From: Bacillota bacterium
Lineage (GTDB): Bacteria; Bacillota; UBA4882; UBA8346
Direction: 5' to 3'
Assembly: GCA_023426245.1 (NCBI GenBank)
Contig: JAFABB010000024.1
Coordinates: forward strand, 248,001 to 312,000
Length of the DNA stretch: 64,000 bases
The notes below the pieces were generated by a model. That model did no database searches and had not been told where the DNA came from. It saw only the letters and a program-made list of their open reading frames with translations. Below, one piece after another: positions 35,073-44,032 of the stretch (position 1 is its first letter; each line of letters opens with the position of its first letter). The translations under genes and the position numbers were made by a program.

Positions 35073-35190
35073 GAGGCTATCTAAAAAGCAATTTGAAATC
35101 AATAAGAAATACAATATATGGCATCGTTGAATATACTAACTTCAATATATTGTATTTCTTTATCGCTAAATTTACTTTTGGGACAGCCCC
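35073..35190. mobile_element. MITE-like element with internal palindrome
   Basis: About 118 bases. The left end GAGGCTATCTAAAAAGCAAT and the reversed right end GGGGCTGTCCCAAAAGTAAA are related terminal inverted repeats. Inside is a perfect 16-base inverted repeat, AAGAAATACAATATAT (35104-35119) with its complement at 35145-35160. No transposase is encoded. The right-end sequence also occurs at 25951. No target duplication is obvious. The surrounding gap (34859-35220) holds no gene. Confidence 0.6.
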
Positions 35191-35220
35191 TCATCGAAAC
35201 GCCGCAATTATGATAAATGT

Positions 35221-37020
35221 TTAGTCTTCAATTTTTAAAACCGCCAAAAACGCTTCCTGGGGAACTTCCACCGATCCCAGCTGTTTCATCCGCTTTTTGC
35301 CTTCTTTTTGCTTTTCCAGCAGTTTTCGTTTCCGGCTGATATCGCCGCCGTAACATTTGGCCAGCACATCTTTGCGCATGGCTTTGATGGTTTCACGGGC
35401 GATGATCTTACTGCCAACAGCCGCCTGGATCGGAACTTCGAATAATTGACGGGGGATAATCTCTTTTAGTTTCTCCGCTAACTGTCTGCCCCGCTGGTAG
35501 GCCCGATCGCGGTGGACAATAGCCGACAGGGCATCAACCACTTTTTCACTAATCATGATATCCAGTTTGACCAGTTCCGCCGGTTTATGCCCCAAGTATT
35601 CATAATCTAAAGAAGCATAACCCCGAGAACGGGATTTCAGTTTATCAAAGAAGTCCATCAATATTTCGGCCAACGGCAATTCATAGGTGAGCATCACCCG
35701 GGATTCGGTGATATACTCCATGTTTTTGAAAACGCCCCGCTTCTCCTGGCACAATTCCATAATAGTCCCCACAAACTCACTGGGCAAAATGATGGTGGCC
35801 TTCACAACCGGTTCTTCCAAATGTTCCAGATAATTAGCTGCCGGCAACTCCGCCGGGTTGGAAATGTTTTCGACATCACCGTTGGTCAAATAGACTTTAT
35901 AAATAACGCTGGGAGCTGTGGCAATCAGGTTTAAATTATATTCCCGCTCCAATCGTTCCTGAATGATTTCCATATGCAAAAGCCCCAGAAATCCGCAACG
36001 GAAACCAAAACCCAGCGCCGTGGAACTCTCCGCCTCGAAAACTAACGCCGCATCATTGAGGTTTAATTTTTCGAGAGCATCCCGCAATTCGCCGTAAGCG
36101 GCGTTATCAACCGGGTAAAGTCCGCAATAGACCATCGGCTGTATCGGACGGTATCCCGGCAAAGGAAGCAAGGCCGGATTGGCGGCATCGGTAATGGTGT
36201 CTCCTACCCGGACATCTTTCACTTCTTTCATGGAGGCAACCACAAAACCCACTTCTCCGGCTTCCAATTGGGGAGCCGGAGTCGGAGCCGGCCGGAATGT
36301 TCCAAGCTCCGTCACTTCAAATTCTTTTCCCGTGGCCATCATCCGGATTTTCTGACCTACCGACAACCGTCCCTCCATCATCCGAACATAGGCGATAGCG
36401 CCGCGGTATGAGTCAAACAACGAGTCGAAAATCAAAGCTTTCAGCGATAGCCGCGCATCACCGGCGGGCGGCTTAATTCTGGACACAATTGCTTCCAAAA
36501 TATCTTCGGTCCCCAGGCCGGTCTTGGCGCTGGCCAAAATACATTCTTCAGGACCGATTCCTATGATATCTTTGATTTCGTTTTTGGTCTTCTCCGGGTC
36601 GGCGCTGGGCAGGTCAACCTTGTTGATGACCGGGATAATATCCAAATTAAGATCCACTGCCAAATACAAGTTGGCGATGGTCTGAGCTTCAACCCCCTGG
36701 GTGGCGTCAACCACCAGTAATGCTCCATCACAGGCCTTGAGGGACCGCGAAACCTCGTAGGTAAAATCCACGTGGCCGGGGGTGTCAATCAAATTGAGAA
36801 TATAGGTCTCCCCATTCTTGGCTTTATATTGCAACCGAACAGCTTGAGCTTTAATCGTTATCCCCCGTTCCCGTTCCAGATCCATGGAGTCTAGAACTTG
36901 TTCGGTCATTTCGCGTTCACTTAAGGCACCGGTATATTCCAGTAAACGATCCGCTAGGGTTGATTTCCCATGGTCAATGTGAGCGATAATGCAAAAGTTG
37001 CGAATATTGGTCTGTATCAA
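35221..37020 (-). CDS. lepA: elongation factor 4 (LepA)
   Basis: A 599-residue GTPase that acts on ribosomes, promoting back-translocation or initiation. GTP-binding motifs are complete: 'AHIDHGKST' (G1), 'RERGITIKAQ', 'DTPGHVDF' (G3), 'NKVDLP' (G4) and 'ASAKTGLG' (G5). The LepA-specific C-terminal end ('YGGDISRKRKLLEKQKEGKKRMK' in parts) is present. TTG at 37020 lies seven bases after GGAGG and matches the usual family start before 'IQTNIRNFCIIAH'. In Firmicutes lepA commonly follows gpr and spoIIP; here they are separated by four genes. Confidence 0.97.
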   Translation of the reverse strand: MIQTNIRNFCIIAHIDHGKSTLADRLLEYTGALSEREMTEQVLDSMDLERERGITIKAQAVRLQYKAKNGETYILNLIDTPGHVDFTYEVSRSLKACDGALLVVDATQGVEAQTIANLYLAVDLNLDIIPVINKVDLPSADPEKTKNEIKDIIGIGPEECILASAKTGLGTEDILEAIVSRIKPPAGDARLSLKALIFDSLFDSYRGAIAYVRMMEGRLSVGQKIRMMATGKEFEVTELGTFRPAPTPAPQLEAGEVGFVVASMKEVKDVRVGDTITDAANPALLPLPGYRPIQPMVYCGLYPVDNAAYGELRDALEKLNLNDAALVFEAESSTALGFGFRCGFLGLLHMEIIQERLEREYNLNLIATAPSVIYKVYLTNGDVENISNPAELPAANYLEHLEEPVVKATIILPSEFVGTIMELCQEKRGVFKNMEYITESRVMLTYELPLAEILMDFFDKLKSRSRGYASLDYEYLGHKPAELVKLDIMISEKVVDALSAIVHRDRAYQRGRQLAEKLKEIIPRQLFEVPIQAAVGSKIIARETIKAMRKDVLAKCYGGDISRKRKLLEKQKEGKKRMKQLGSVEVPQEAFLAVLKIED

Positions 37021-37078
37021 TGCGTTACCTCCAAGGACTTTCAAATCAATTAAAAAAGGTTATTACTAACAACATTTT

Positions 37079-37107
37079 AATTTATCATATAGGGCTTTGA
37101 AAGTCAA
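37079..37107 (-). promoter_or_regulatory. promoter of lepA
   Basis: On the minus strand TTGACT (37102-37107) and TAAATT (37079-37084), 17 bases apart, about 60 bases upstream of the lepA start. The hisD promoter at 47386 shares the sequence TTGACTTTCAAA. Confidence 0.65.
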
Positions 37108-37171
37108 TGAAAGCTCCTTCATATCTTTTATTTATACAAATCGAAAAATTTAGCTTCAATCGCTCAGGACC

Positions 37172-37846
37172 TCATCGTGAGTTATCCCCTTTGGGGGATA
37201 CCAACCCCATTTCTACCGCATAGGCCACCGCTTGAGCCCGGCTGTTAAGGTGAAGTTTGGTAGTGATTTCTCCCATGTGGTATTTAACTTGCGATTCGGT
37301 AATTCCAAACCTTGCTGCAGTCATCTTATAAGTGAGGCCCTGAGCGACCAACTTTAAGATCTCCACCTCTCTTTGAGTAAGTTTGGATGATACTTCGCAT
37401 GGGACAACTTCCACCATTTCACTTTCTCGTTCCCGCCGGGCGAATTCCCGCAAGATTTTTCCGGCCAGACCCGGTGAAAGCGGCGATTCACCGGTGGCGA
37501 GTCCAGTAAGCAACTCTAGGAAATTATCCCTATTCAGCCCTTTCAATAAATAACCCGAGGCCCCGGCCTTGATTGCTTCAAATAAGCACTGATCATCCTC
37601 AGATACGGTTAGGATAACGATTTTAACCTTGGGGTACTTTCCTTTAATAAGACGAGTCGTCTCAATTCCATCCATTCCGGGCATCTGAATATCCATCAAA
37701 ATTACCTCAGGCTGCAAGCTAGCTACTTTGATTAGAGCTTCCTGACCATTATTAGCGATACCAGCCACTTCAATTTCATTGGCTTGTAATAAATTATACA
37801 GCCCTTCTAAAAATAAATCATTATCATCCACTAAAAGTACCCGCAT
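37172..37846 (-). CDS. NarL/LuxR-type response regulator
   Basis: A 224-residue two-domain regulator. The receiver has Asp7-Asp8 and the phospho-acceptor Asp52 in 'LMDIQMPGMDG', with 'LTVSEDD' and 'GYLLKG'. The C-terminal LuxR helix-turn-helix has 'LTQREVEILKLVAQGLTYKM' and 'SQVKYHMGEITTKL'. It is encoded 174 bases after a HisKA_3 histidine kinase, the usual partner type for NarL regulators. Targets unknown. Confidence 0.94.
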   Translation of the reverse strand: MRVLLVDDNDLFLEGLYNLLQANEIEVAGIANNGQEALIKVASLQPEVILMDIQMPGMDGIETTRLIKGKYPKVKIVILTVSEDDQCLFEAIKAGASGYLLKGLNRDNFLELLTGLATGESPLSPGLAGKILREFARRERESEMVEVVPCEVSSKLTQREVEILKLVAQGLTYKMTAARFGITESQVKYHMGEITTKLHLNSRAQAVAYAVEMGLVSPKGDNSR

Positions 37847-38020
37847 ACCGATTCTACCTCACTTTTAAATCAATCCGGCAAGGAACTTTTACATTCCCTC
37901 CAATTGAAACTTAAGCATTCTGTAAAACGGCGATGACAAAAACAACTACCCGACCATTTTCTGTTTTATCGCCGAAAATTGCCACTCAACTTGGGGTTAA
38001 AATTTGAATCTATCCGCAAT

Positions 38021-38908
38021 TCATCTTTTTTCTAATGGGACACCGAGTTTTACCATGCAACCTTCCTTTAATTTTGAACATATCTCGATATCAGCGCCGA
38101 TTTCGGCTGCTCTTTCTCGTATGATATGAAGTCCATAGCTCCCGCTTTTTAATACGGCCTGGTCTGGATCAAAACCAACTCCGTTATCCTCAACAGAAAT
38201 TTCCGCCCTATTTCCATTAACCTGAATGACGACTCCGACTCGCATTGCTTTCGCATGTTTTCTTACATTGGTCAAGATTTCTTGAATAATCCGTTTTAAT
38301 TGTAGGCAGACAACCGGAGAAAACATCGCATCCTGGATATTACCGATTATCGACATTTCCGTGGTTATTTCGTAATTTTGACCAAACCATTGCAAATAAT
38401 GGTTTAATCCGGATAAAAAACTTTCTTGATCCTGAACCGTGTTTTTTAAACCGGTTATGGATTCCCGTAAATCTGTATTTAACCCTTGAGTTATCCCAGC
38501 CAACTTTTGCAACAAAAGCTCGGCCTGTTCAGGATGGCCGCCGGCGATCCAGGACCGGGCCGCTTCAAGCTGCATGTTTAAATAACCCAATGATTGCCCC
38601 TGACCATCATGAAGTTCCCGTCCAATCCTGTCGCGTTCCTTTAAAATGGCAACAGCTTGTCGTTGTTCAATCATCAATTCCCGGGCTGCTTTTTCTACTG
38701 TTATATCATGAAATACCAACACGCTTCCGGGTTCACCTTGGGATTGCTTGACCAAAGGCGTAATGAAAACATGATAATATCGATTGTTTAAATAAAACTC
38801 ACTTGATCCTGCTGTTATTTTACTGATAAAGTTCATGAATTCCGGCCATGAACCAAAAATATCTCCGACTAAACTCCCACAAACCTCCCCATTCGAGCGA
38901 CCCGTCAT
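38021..38908 (-). CDS. histidine kinase, C-terminal part (PAS, HisKA_3, HATPase) of a frameshifted gene
   Basis: This frame holds the second half of a sensor kinase: the rest of a PAS domain ('SVLVFHDITVEKAARELM'), the HisKA_3 dimerisation domain with the phosphorylated His in 'RIGRELHDGQGQSLGYLN', and an HATPase domain ('ISVEDNGVGFDPD', 'GSYGLHIIRERAAEIGA'). It begins in mid-PAS, and the missing part is in the overlapping frame upstream. Omitting one A from the AAAA run at 38910-38913 (TTTT on the plus strand) joins the two. It is followed by the response regulator. The ATG at 38908 is internal and not a convincing start. Confidence 0.85.
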   Translation of the reverse strand: MTGRSNGEVCGSLVGDIFGSWPEFMNFISKITAGSSEFYLNNRYYHVFITPLVKQSQGEPGSVLVFHDITVEKAARELMIEQRQAVAILKERDRIGRELHDGQGQSLGYLNMQLEAARSWIAGGHPEQAELLLQKLAGITQGLNTDLRESITGLKNTVQDQESFLSGLNHYLQWFGQNYEITTEMSIIGNIQDAMFSPVVCLQLKRIIQEILTNVRKHAKAMRVGVVIQVNGNRAEISVEDNGVGFDPDQAVLKSGSYGLHIIRERAAEIGADIEICSKLKEGCMVKLGVPLEKR

Positions 38909-39806
38909 CTTTTCCGGCTGGATTGAGTCCGACGATTACCCCGTTGCTATCCAATACCACCAAGCCGTCTCCCATGATTTGAGTCACCACGCTTTGGGCA
39001 ACTGTCATTAAATCAAACATTCTCAACCGGAAAAACGCATAGGCATCCAGAAATCCCGATAGGATAAAAGCAACGGGCAGTATTTGCTCATGAAAGCTGT
39101 CTTTTGAAAAAATCCAGTAAAAATAACAGGTCCCGGTAATCAAAGTGGAAAAAATAATAATTCCGGCCTGTTTTCGTAACACACTCTTCAGTTTTAAAAA
39201 ACGGTGAAGAAATAGTCCGGTACAAAGTGACAATAACAAATAACCAACGATCAGAATCAAAGTTCCAAGAAGGCCATAAGTTACGCACAGATTCTTGCCT
39301 TCCATCCAAATACGACTCCAAAATAAACCGGAAACCCCATTACAATATAAAATCGATAACGCAATTCCAAGTACAACGATTCCGACAATCATCATCCGCT
39401 GGGTCAGGTATTTTTTCCGGCCGGTCATTTCAAAGGCCACAGCCAGCCAAGCTAAAACGGCCACAAAGATACCCGTATATTGAACCATAATCCAAAAAAT
39501 CTTTACTTTGATTTCTGAGGCCAGCGAAGCCATGACCATTGCCAAAAGTAATAAAGAAATTGCTGCTTTATGAATACTATACGGAACTGCGCCCAATATG
39601 GACCGGAAGTGCCAGGCATAAACCGCAAGTACCTCAATAAACATCGCTGCAACTAAAAAGAGTTCAATATGAGAAATAAAATCATACATTTCCAACACCG
39701 AATTATCTTTTTTCTGTTGATTATTTCGAAAATTTTTACCAAAATCCTTTTTCAATTTCAATTGAATATTAATCGCCCAGCGTTTTGGATTATAAAAATT
39801 ATTCAA
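38820..39806 (-). CDS. histidine kinase, N-terminal 7TM sensor part of a frameshifted gene
   Basis: Seven hydrophobic segments from about residue 45 to 265 match the 7TM sensor module found before HisKA domains, and the frame then enters a PAS domain ('MGDGLVVLDSNGVIVGLNPAG') before leaving frame and ending after an unrelated 25-residue tail. The PAS continuation 'KMTGRSNGEVCGSLVGD' lies in the next frame (38021-38908). The gene is thus either broken, subject to a sequence error, or uses programmed slippage at the A run. Start uncertain: TTG at 39806, or ATG at 39689 just before the first membrane segment. Confidence 0.8.
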   Translation of the reverse strand: MNNFYNPKRWAINIQLKLKKDFGKNFRNNQQKKDNSVLEMYDFISHIELFLVAAMFIEVLAVYAWHFRSILGAVPYSIHKAAISLLLLAMVMASLASEIKVKIFWIMVQYTGIFVAVLAWLAVAFEMTGRKKYLTQRMMIVGIVVLGIALSILYCNGVSGLFWSRIWMEGKNLCVTYGLLGTLILIVGYLLLSLCTGLFLHRFLKLKSVLRKQAGIIIFSTLITGTCYFYWIFSKDSFHEQILPVAFILSGFLDAYAFFRLRMFDLMTVAQSVVTQIMGDGLVVLDSNGVIVGLNPAGKDDGSLEWGGLWEFSRRYFWFMAGIHELYQ

Positions 39807-39860
39807 TGTGTGTCCCGATAAAAATCTCTAGAACTAAAGGAGTTATTATCAAAAAATAAA

Positions 39861-39883
39861 ATCGTGCGTTACGGGCGCACGAT
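39861..39883 (-). terminator. terminator after the gpr gene group
   Basis: ATCGTGCG (39861-39868) pairs with CGCACGAT (39876-39883); on the minus strand it is followed by TTTATTTTTTG. It separates the gpr group from the histidine kinase. Confidence 0.7.
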
Positions 39884-39972
39884 AGAGGCAATATAATAAA
39901 TTTAATTCATAACTCGTCCAGGCCGACAGTAAACCTCCATTGAAAATCTAATTTCATTATGGGATCTTTTCA

Positions 39973-40305
39973 TTAATATTCATCACTTGAATCAGTTTTC
40001 CCGCCCTGAAAATTTTTTTCCCATTGAATCTGCAAGGGTTTGGTATTTACAGTCAAAGCAAAATTACGGTTATAAATCAGCCATTTGCCGGAATGATTCC
40101 GGATATGGACTGGCGTTGGTAAAAGAATCGTTTCACGCCATTGGGCTGTCTGAATTTGCAGACCTGAACCTAGCCAGCGGCACTGCAGATTCGGCTTGCC
40201 TGCGGCCAATAGCTTGCTGGTATTGAGGAGCGTGAGATAAAAACCAGCTCCGCATAAAAAAACTGCCATAACCATGATAAAAAACATTTTTAAAAAATTC
40301 TTCAT
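39973..40305 (-). CDS. membrane-anchored protein of unknown function
   Basis: A protein of 110 residues with one N-terminal hydrophobic segment (residues 4-27, 'MFFIMVMAVFLCGAGFYLTLL') that is a signal anchor or signal peptide, and a soluble remainder rich in Trp, Gln and Asn. No family recognised. ATG at 40305 has AGAGG ten bases upstream; the frame is open to 40350. It is the last gene of the gpr group, so a role in spore formation or germination is possible but unproven. Confidence 0.5.
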   Translation of the reverse strand: MKNFLKMFFIMVMAVFLCGAGFYLTLLNTSKLLAAGKPNLQCRWLGSGLQIQTAQWRETILLPTPVHIRNHSGKWLIYNRNFALTVNTKPLQIQWEKNFQGGKTDSSDEY

Positions 40306-40386
40306 CTTCAGCATACCTCTTAAAAAATTTTCGTGGATGCGCTCAGCCAAGACTTTTTCGATTCATAACATTCTTCATAAACTCAT

Positions 40387-41082
40387 TCACTCAAGATTCG
40401 CTTTATCCATGTTTGGGATGATATCTTCATTCATAATCTGCATAAAAGTTGAAAAAACCTCGCTTTCCAGGTTGTTTTGATTCCCCTTTTTTTCGTCCCA
40501 CATTAACTCGTAAAGGGTATTCTGGACGCCGGTTTCTTTTCTTAAAAAAAAGGTTGATAACCGGACCGCCAACGCCTGAGTGAGTTTTCCCGCCAAAAGA
40601 GATGAATCTGTTTCGGGCATGCCGAAAAAAAATTGATTACGAATCCCAACATTTTTTTCTGATGTTTCCAGCGTCTTCTTAAAGCCAATTAAAATGAAAG
40701 AACCGCTCAAACCTGATAATTCCCATGAACCGGTATTTAGACTTTCAACCAATATCATCGTGACTTGAGGAAAATGATTTTTTAATTGATTTTGCAGTTC
40801 TTGGACAAAAAATTTAAATGGGGTCGCATTTTGCAGGTTGTCCGGCTCATATACCTGCAAAATTATTTTACCGGAATGGTTTGTAAAAGCTGGCACCGTT
40901 GGCTCACTTTCATTCGTTTGAGTAATATCGGACCAAATTCTTACCAAATTTTTCTTTTGCAGAGTGGACCATGCCTGGATCCTTGTCTGATCGGAGGCCA
41001 GACTGCCAAACAATCCCAATAGGAAAAAGACCACCCCGTAAAAAAGGTAGATCTTAATCCATCCTTTTAAATGATTCACCAT
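40387..41082 (-). CDS. membrane-anchored protein in the usual spoIIP position
   Basis: About 231 residues: one membrane segment (residues 10-28) and an exported domain. It lies directly after gpr, where many Firmicutes have spoIIP, the sporulation amidase. The C-terminal 'GNQNNLESEVFSTFMQIM' recalls the N-x-x-E-x end of amidase_3-type enzymes, and 'GKIILQVYEPDN' stands where SpoIIP has 'VLIYHTH'. The catalytic histidine is missing, so if related it is not an active amidase. This is a weak positional and pattern argument. ATG at 41082 is eight bases after GGAGGG. Confidence 0.5.
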   Translation of the reverse strand: MVNHLKGWIKIYLFYGVVFFLLGLFGSLASDQTRIQAWSTLQKKNLVRIWSDITQTNESEPTVPAFTNHSGKIILQVYEPDNLQNATPFKFFVQELQNQLKNHFPQVTMILVESLNTGSWELSGLSGSFILIGFKKTLETSEKNVGIRNQFFFGMPETDSSLLAGKLTQALAVRLSTFFLRKETGVQNTLYELMWDEKKGNQNNLESEVFSTFMQIMNEDIIPNMDKANLE

Positions 41083-41172
41083 ATCCATATCCCTCCGCCA
41101 CAGGAATATGAACGCCGGATAAATTTTAGAACACTGCCTGATTTTTTTGCTTCCGACTATTCGTTTTCGTTC

Positions 41173-42156
41173 TCAATTCAAGTACCGAAACACTTCTTCG
41201 GGACTGACTCCGGGATGGATAGCTATATTTAAAGCTCCTGATACTACCCGTGCCAGATCATCAATCATTACATCGATTTCTTTGGGAGTTACTATCAAAC
41301 TGTTCATATAAGGGGATAGTACTCTTTTGATTAAATCTTGCTGGTTAAAGGCCTTAGGATTGATTAAAGCCGGAGCCATCCGATTAATTTCAAACATAGC
41401 ATCATGAACAATGGTCGTTGCCTCTACTACTGTTGGAACTCCGATGGCTATCACCGGAAGTCCTAAAGTCTGGGGGGTAATCCCAACTCTTTTGTTTCCC
41501 AGGCCTGATCCCGGATGAATACCGGTGTCCGCCAATTGGATAGTAGCCCCAAGCCGCTGAGTGCTCCTTGAAGCCAAAGCATCGACCGCTATCACAAATT
41601 TGGGCTTGGCGCGTTGCACGACTCCCATCACAATCTCTCCGGTTTCAATCCCGGTAGTGCCCAAAACCCCTGGCGCAATAGCAGAGAGTGGTCTGAGTCC
41701 TCCCTTTTTTTCCGGTGGTGAAGACTCAACTAAATGTCGTGTCACTAAAATATGTTCTACAACCTTAGGCCCTAAGGCATCGGGGGTGGCATTCCAGTTT
41801 CCAAGCCCTACCACCAAACAAGGATCGTTCTCCCCCACACCAATTCTGGCAATAAAGCCTTCAATCTCTTTGGCAACCAAAAAAGCAACTTCTTCCAATT
41901 GATCTCGATCGCGACTCCGTAATGAAGGAGATTCTAAAGTTACATAGTATCCCGGAAGTTTACCGATAGTTTTTCCCGCTTCTTCATTTTCCACATGGAC
42001 CCGGGTAATTAATGTATTCCCATGCTTTTCGGTTTGTGTCCCCACTCCCGCTGGTTCCACACCCCTGCTTCGTTCGATGGATAACTCCCTAGATTCTAAA
42101 GCTAGATCCGTATGGATCTCACCCATTTTTTCCAAAGTCTCGAATGTTGTTTCCAA
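41173..42156 (-). CDS. gpr: GPR spore endopeptidase
   Basis: A 327-residue member of peptidase family A25, the protease that degrades small acid-soluble spore proteins at germination. The N-terminal propeptide cleavage region is visible ('IHTDLALESREL'), followed by 'LVVGLGNWNATPDALGPKVVE', 'LSAIAPGVLGTTGIETGEI', 'IAVDALASRS' and 'LADTGIHPGSGLGNKR', the core of the family with conserved Asp residues. This is the best evidence in the window that the organism makes endospores. Start is TTG, six bases after AAAGGAG. Confidence 0.97.
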   Translation of the reverse strand: METTFETLEKMGEIHTDLALESRELSIERSRGVEPAGVGTQTEKHGNTLITRVHVENEEAGKTIGKLPGYYVTLESPSLRSRDRDQLEEVAFLVAKEIEGFIARIGVGENDPCLVVGLGNWNATPDALGPKVVEHILVTRHLVESSPPEKKGGLRPLSAIAPGVLGTTGIETGEIVMGVVQRAKPKFVIAVDALASRSTQRLGATIQLADTGIHPGSGLGNKRVGITPQTLGLPVIAIGVPTVVEATTIVHDAMFEINRMAPALINPKAFNQQDLIKRVLSPYMNSLIVTPKEIDVMIDDLARVVSGALNIAIHPGVSPEEVFRYLN

Positions 42157-42184
42157 TTCTTACTCCTTTCAACCTTTATCCTTT

Positions 42185-42523
42185 TCATAATGGATCCGGC
42201 AATATCATTTCCAGCAGAACGACTCCTAAATACAAAATTAGTATTCCCGCCAAAGAAAGATTCACACCGGAAAACAAGGAACGGATCAAAAAAAGCCCTA
42301 TTAAAATGCTGATACCCACAAAGGTGCAGCGATAACGGATTATTTTCAAATTGCATAATACATATCGAAAAAAATGAGCAACCAGCGTGGTGATAAATGC
42401 CTCCAATAAAATCAAATAACGGCCGCCAAGTTTTAAGTCCGGTAAAAGTAAGTTCCCGGCTATCATCAACAGGGATATGGAAATAAATCTTAATGCGAAT
42501 ACCACATAATCGCCCCGCAACAA
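42185..42523 (-). CDS. small four-helix membrane protein
   Basis: A 112-residue protein with four hydrophobic segments and few charged residues between them, ending 28 bases before the gpr start and likely cotranscribed with it. It resembles YqhR/holin-like small membrane proteins of Firmicutes in general layout only; no family is claimed. The TTG start at 42523 has a weak GGAA site. Confidence 0.55.
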   Translation of the reverse strand: MLRGDYVVFALRFISISLLMIAGNLLLPDLKLGGRYLILLEAFITTLVAHFFRYVLCNLKIIRYRCTFVGISILIGLFLIRSLFSGVNLSLAGILILYLGVVLLEMILPDPL

Positions 42524-42624
42524 AGGAATGTTCCCAATGGATTCAAAATTCCAAGGAACGCTCTACTTCGATTTGATTTTTAAGTCGACCTCTTCGGTGG
42601 TGGAACCATTTCTACTTGGAGAGC

Positions 42625-42653
42625 TTGTAGCAATCTAGAACTTGTGTTATAAT
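42625..42653 (+). promoter_or_regulatory. upstream promoter of rpsT
   Basis: TTGTAG (42625-42630) and TATAAT (42648-42653), 17 bases apart. Confidence 0.6.
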
Positions 42654-42729
42654 GGCTTGGGGTTTAGTAAAATATACCATCTTTTTTAGACTCCAAAAAA
42701 AGTTAAAGGAATGTAAAAATAGTTCATCC

Positions 42730-42759
42730 TTTACAAATCACTATCATTCATGGTAAAAT
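42730..42759 (+). promoter_or_regulatory. second promoter of rpsT
   Basis: TTTACA (42730-42735) and TAAAAT (42754-42759), 18 bases apart, about 90 bases before the rpsT start. The leader after it contains the imperfect repeat TGATACAC (42794 and 42811). Confidence 0.45.
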
Positions 42760-42846
42760 ATAGACTGTTAAAAAATCAGGAGTCTTCCAGTATGATACAC
42801 TTTTTAAGTGTGATACACAGGCTTGCAGTTTAAGGAGGTGAAGGTA

Positions 42847-43113
42847 TTGCCGAATATTAAATCAGCTAAAAAAAGAGTCTTGGTTGCAGCCGATCATCGT
42901 GAAAGAAATATGGCGCAACGTTCCGCGATGAGGTCTTCTTTAAAGAAAGTTACATCCTCCATTACTGCCGGAGACCTGGAGAACGCTAAGGCTACTTTAA
43001 AAGTTGCCATTAAAACTTTAGATGAGACCGCCAGCAAAGGATTGATTCATAAGAATCAAGCTGCTCGCAGGAAATCAAGATTAACTAAAAAATTAAATGC
43101 ACTTGCGAAATAA
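42847..43113 (+). CDS. rpsT: 30S ribosomal protein S20
   Basis: An 88-residue basic helical protein that binds 16S rRNA. 'LPNIKSAKKRVLVAADH' at the start and 'GLIHKNQAARRKSRL' near the end are S20 landmarks. The start is TTG at 42847, eight bases after AGGAGG; TTG starts are common in rpsT. Transcribed opposite to gpr and ended by the hairpin at 43121, which it shares with hisF. Confidence 0.97.
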   Translation: MPNIKSAKKRVLVAADHRERNMAQRSAMRSSLKKVTSSITAGDLENAKATLKVAIKTLDETASKGLIHKNQAARRKSRLTKKLNALAK

Positions 43114-43120
43114 AAACACA

Positions 43121-43144
43121 AAAAGAGGCGATAACGCCTCTTTT
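43121..43144. terminator. bidirectional terminator between rpsT and hisF
   Basis: AAAAGAGGCG (43121-43130), ATAA, CGCCTCTTTT (43135-43144): perfect ten-base stem with T runs on both strands, between convergent genes. Confidence 0.88.
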
Positions 43145-43179
43145 CTTCTTCTCTCATTCCACGCTCTTTATCCGTCCTT

Positions 43180-43950
43180 TCAGGTTCGGACAGCAATTCC
43201 TTGCTCAGCAAGATATCGCTTGGCCTCGCCGACCGAATATTCCCGGTAATGAAATATCGAAGCCGCTAAAACCGCATCTACTTTCCCCTTGTGGATACCG
43301 GCAGCCAAATGTTCTAAATTTCCCACGCCTCCAGAGGCAATGACCGGAATTCCGACTGCAGAAGCAACTGCACAATTTAATTCATTATCATAACCATCTT
43401 TGGTGCCGTCCCGATCCATGCTGGTCAAAAGGATTTCTCCCGCTCCCAGTTTTTCAGCTTTGACCGCCCACTTGATGGCATCAATTCCAGTTGCAGTCCG
43501 CCCACCATGAATGTATACTTCCCAACCTTGAGCCGGATCATCTTTCACTCTACGGCGGGCATCGATTGCCAATACCACACATTGAGCGCCAAAAAGTTCC
43601 GCTCCCTCCGAAATTAAATTGGGATTTTGAACAGCGGCAGTATTGATCGCCGTTTTATCGGCACCGGCAAGCAACATTTCCCGCATATCGTCGGTACACG
43701 ATATACCCCCTCCGACCGTATAGGGAATAAACACCCGCTCAGCGACCTTCGCCACCATCTCTGCAACAGTCTTACGGCGTTCATGAGAGGCTGTAATATC
43801 CAAAAAGACCAATTCATCGGCACCATCCCGGTCATAAAAGGCACCCAATTCGACTGGATCGCCAGCATCCCGAAGATTGAGAAATTCAGTTCCCTTAACA
43901 ACCCGGCCGTCTTTTACATCGAGGCATGGGATAATTCGTTTGGCTAGCAT
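43180..43950 (-). CDS. hisF: imidazole glycerol phosphate synthase cyclase subunit
   Basis: A 256-residue TIM barrel. 'AKRIIPCLDVKDGRVVKG' carries the first catalytic Asp, 'LVFLDITASHERR' the conserved strand 2, 'PYTVGGGI', 'DKTAINTAAV' and 'LLTSMDRDGTKDGYD' the second catalytic Asp. With HisH it makes imidazole glycerol phosphate and AICAR from PRFAR. Last gene of the his operon. Confidence 0.97.
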   Translation of the reverse strand: MLAKRIIPCLDVKDGRVVKGTEFLNLRDAGDPVELGAFYDRDGADELVFLDITASHERRKTVAEMVAKVAERVFIPYTVGGGISCTDDMREMLLAGADKTAINTAAVQNPNLISEGAELFGAQCVVLAIDARRRVKDDPAQGWEVYIHGGRTATGIDAIKWAVKAEKLGAGEILLTSMDRDGTKDGYDNELNCAVASAVGIPVIASGGVGNLEHLAAGIHKGKVDAVLAASIFHYREYSVGEAKRYLAEQGIAVRT

Positions 43951-44032
43951 AATTTTTGCTCCTAGTTATTTGTAATTCATTTTTCCCATCGATTAATCGC
44001 TTTTAGCCAATAAGTATACTGTTGGTGTCTTA

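Noticed and set aside
35009..35224. A 71-codon frame
   Set aside because: It lies largely within the MITE-like element and overlaps the lepA end; no ribosome site.
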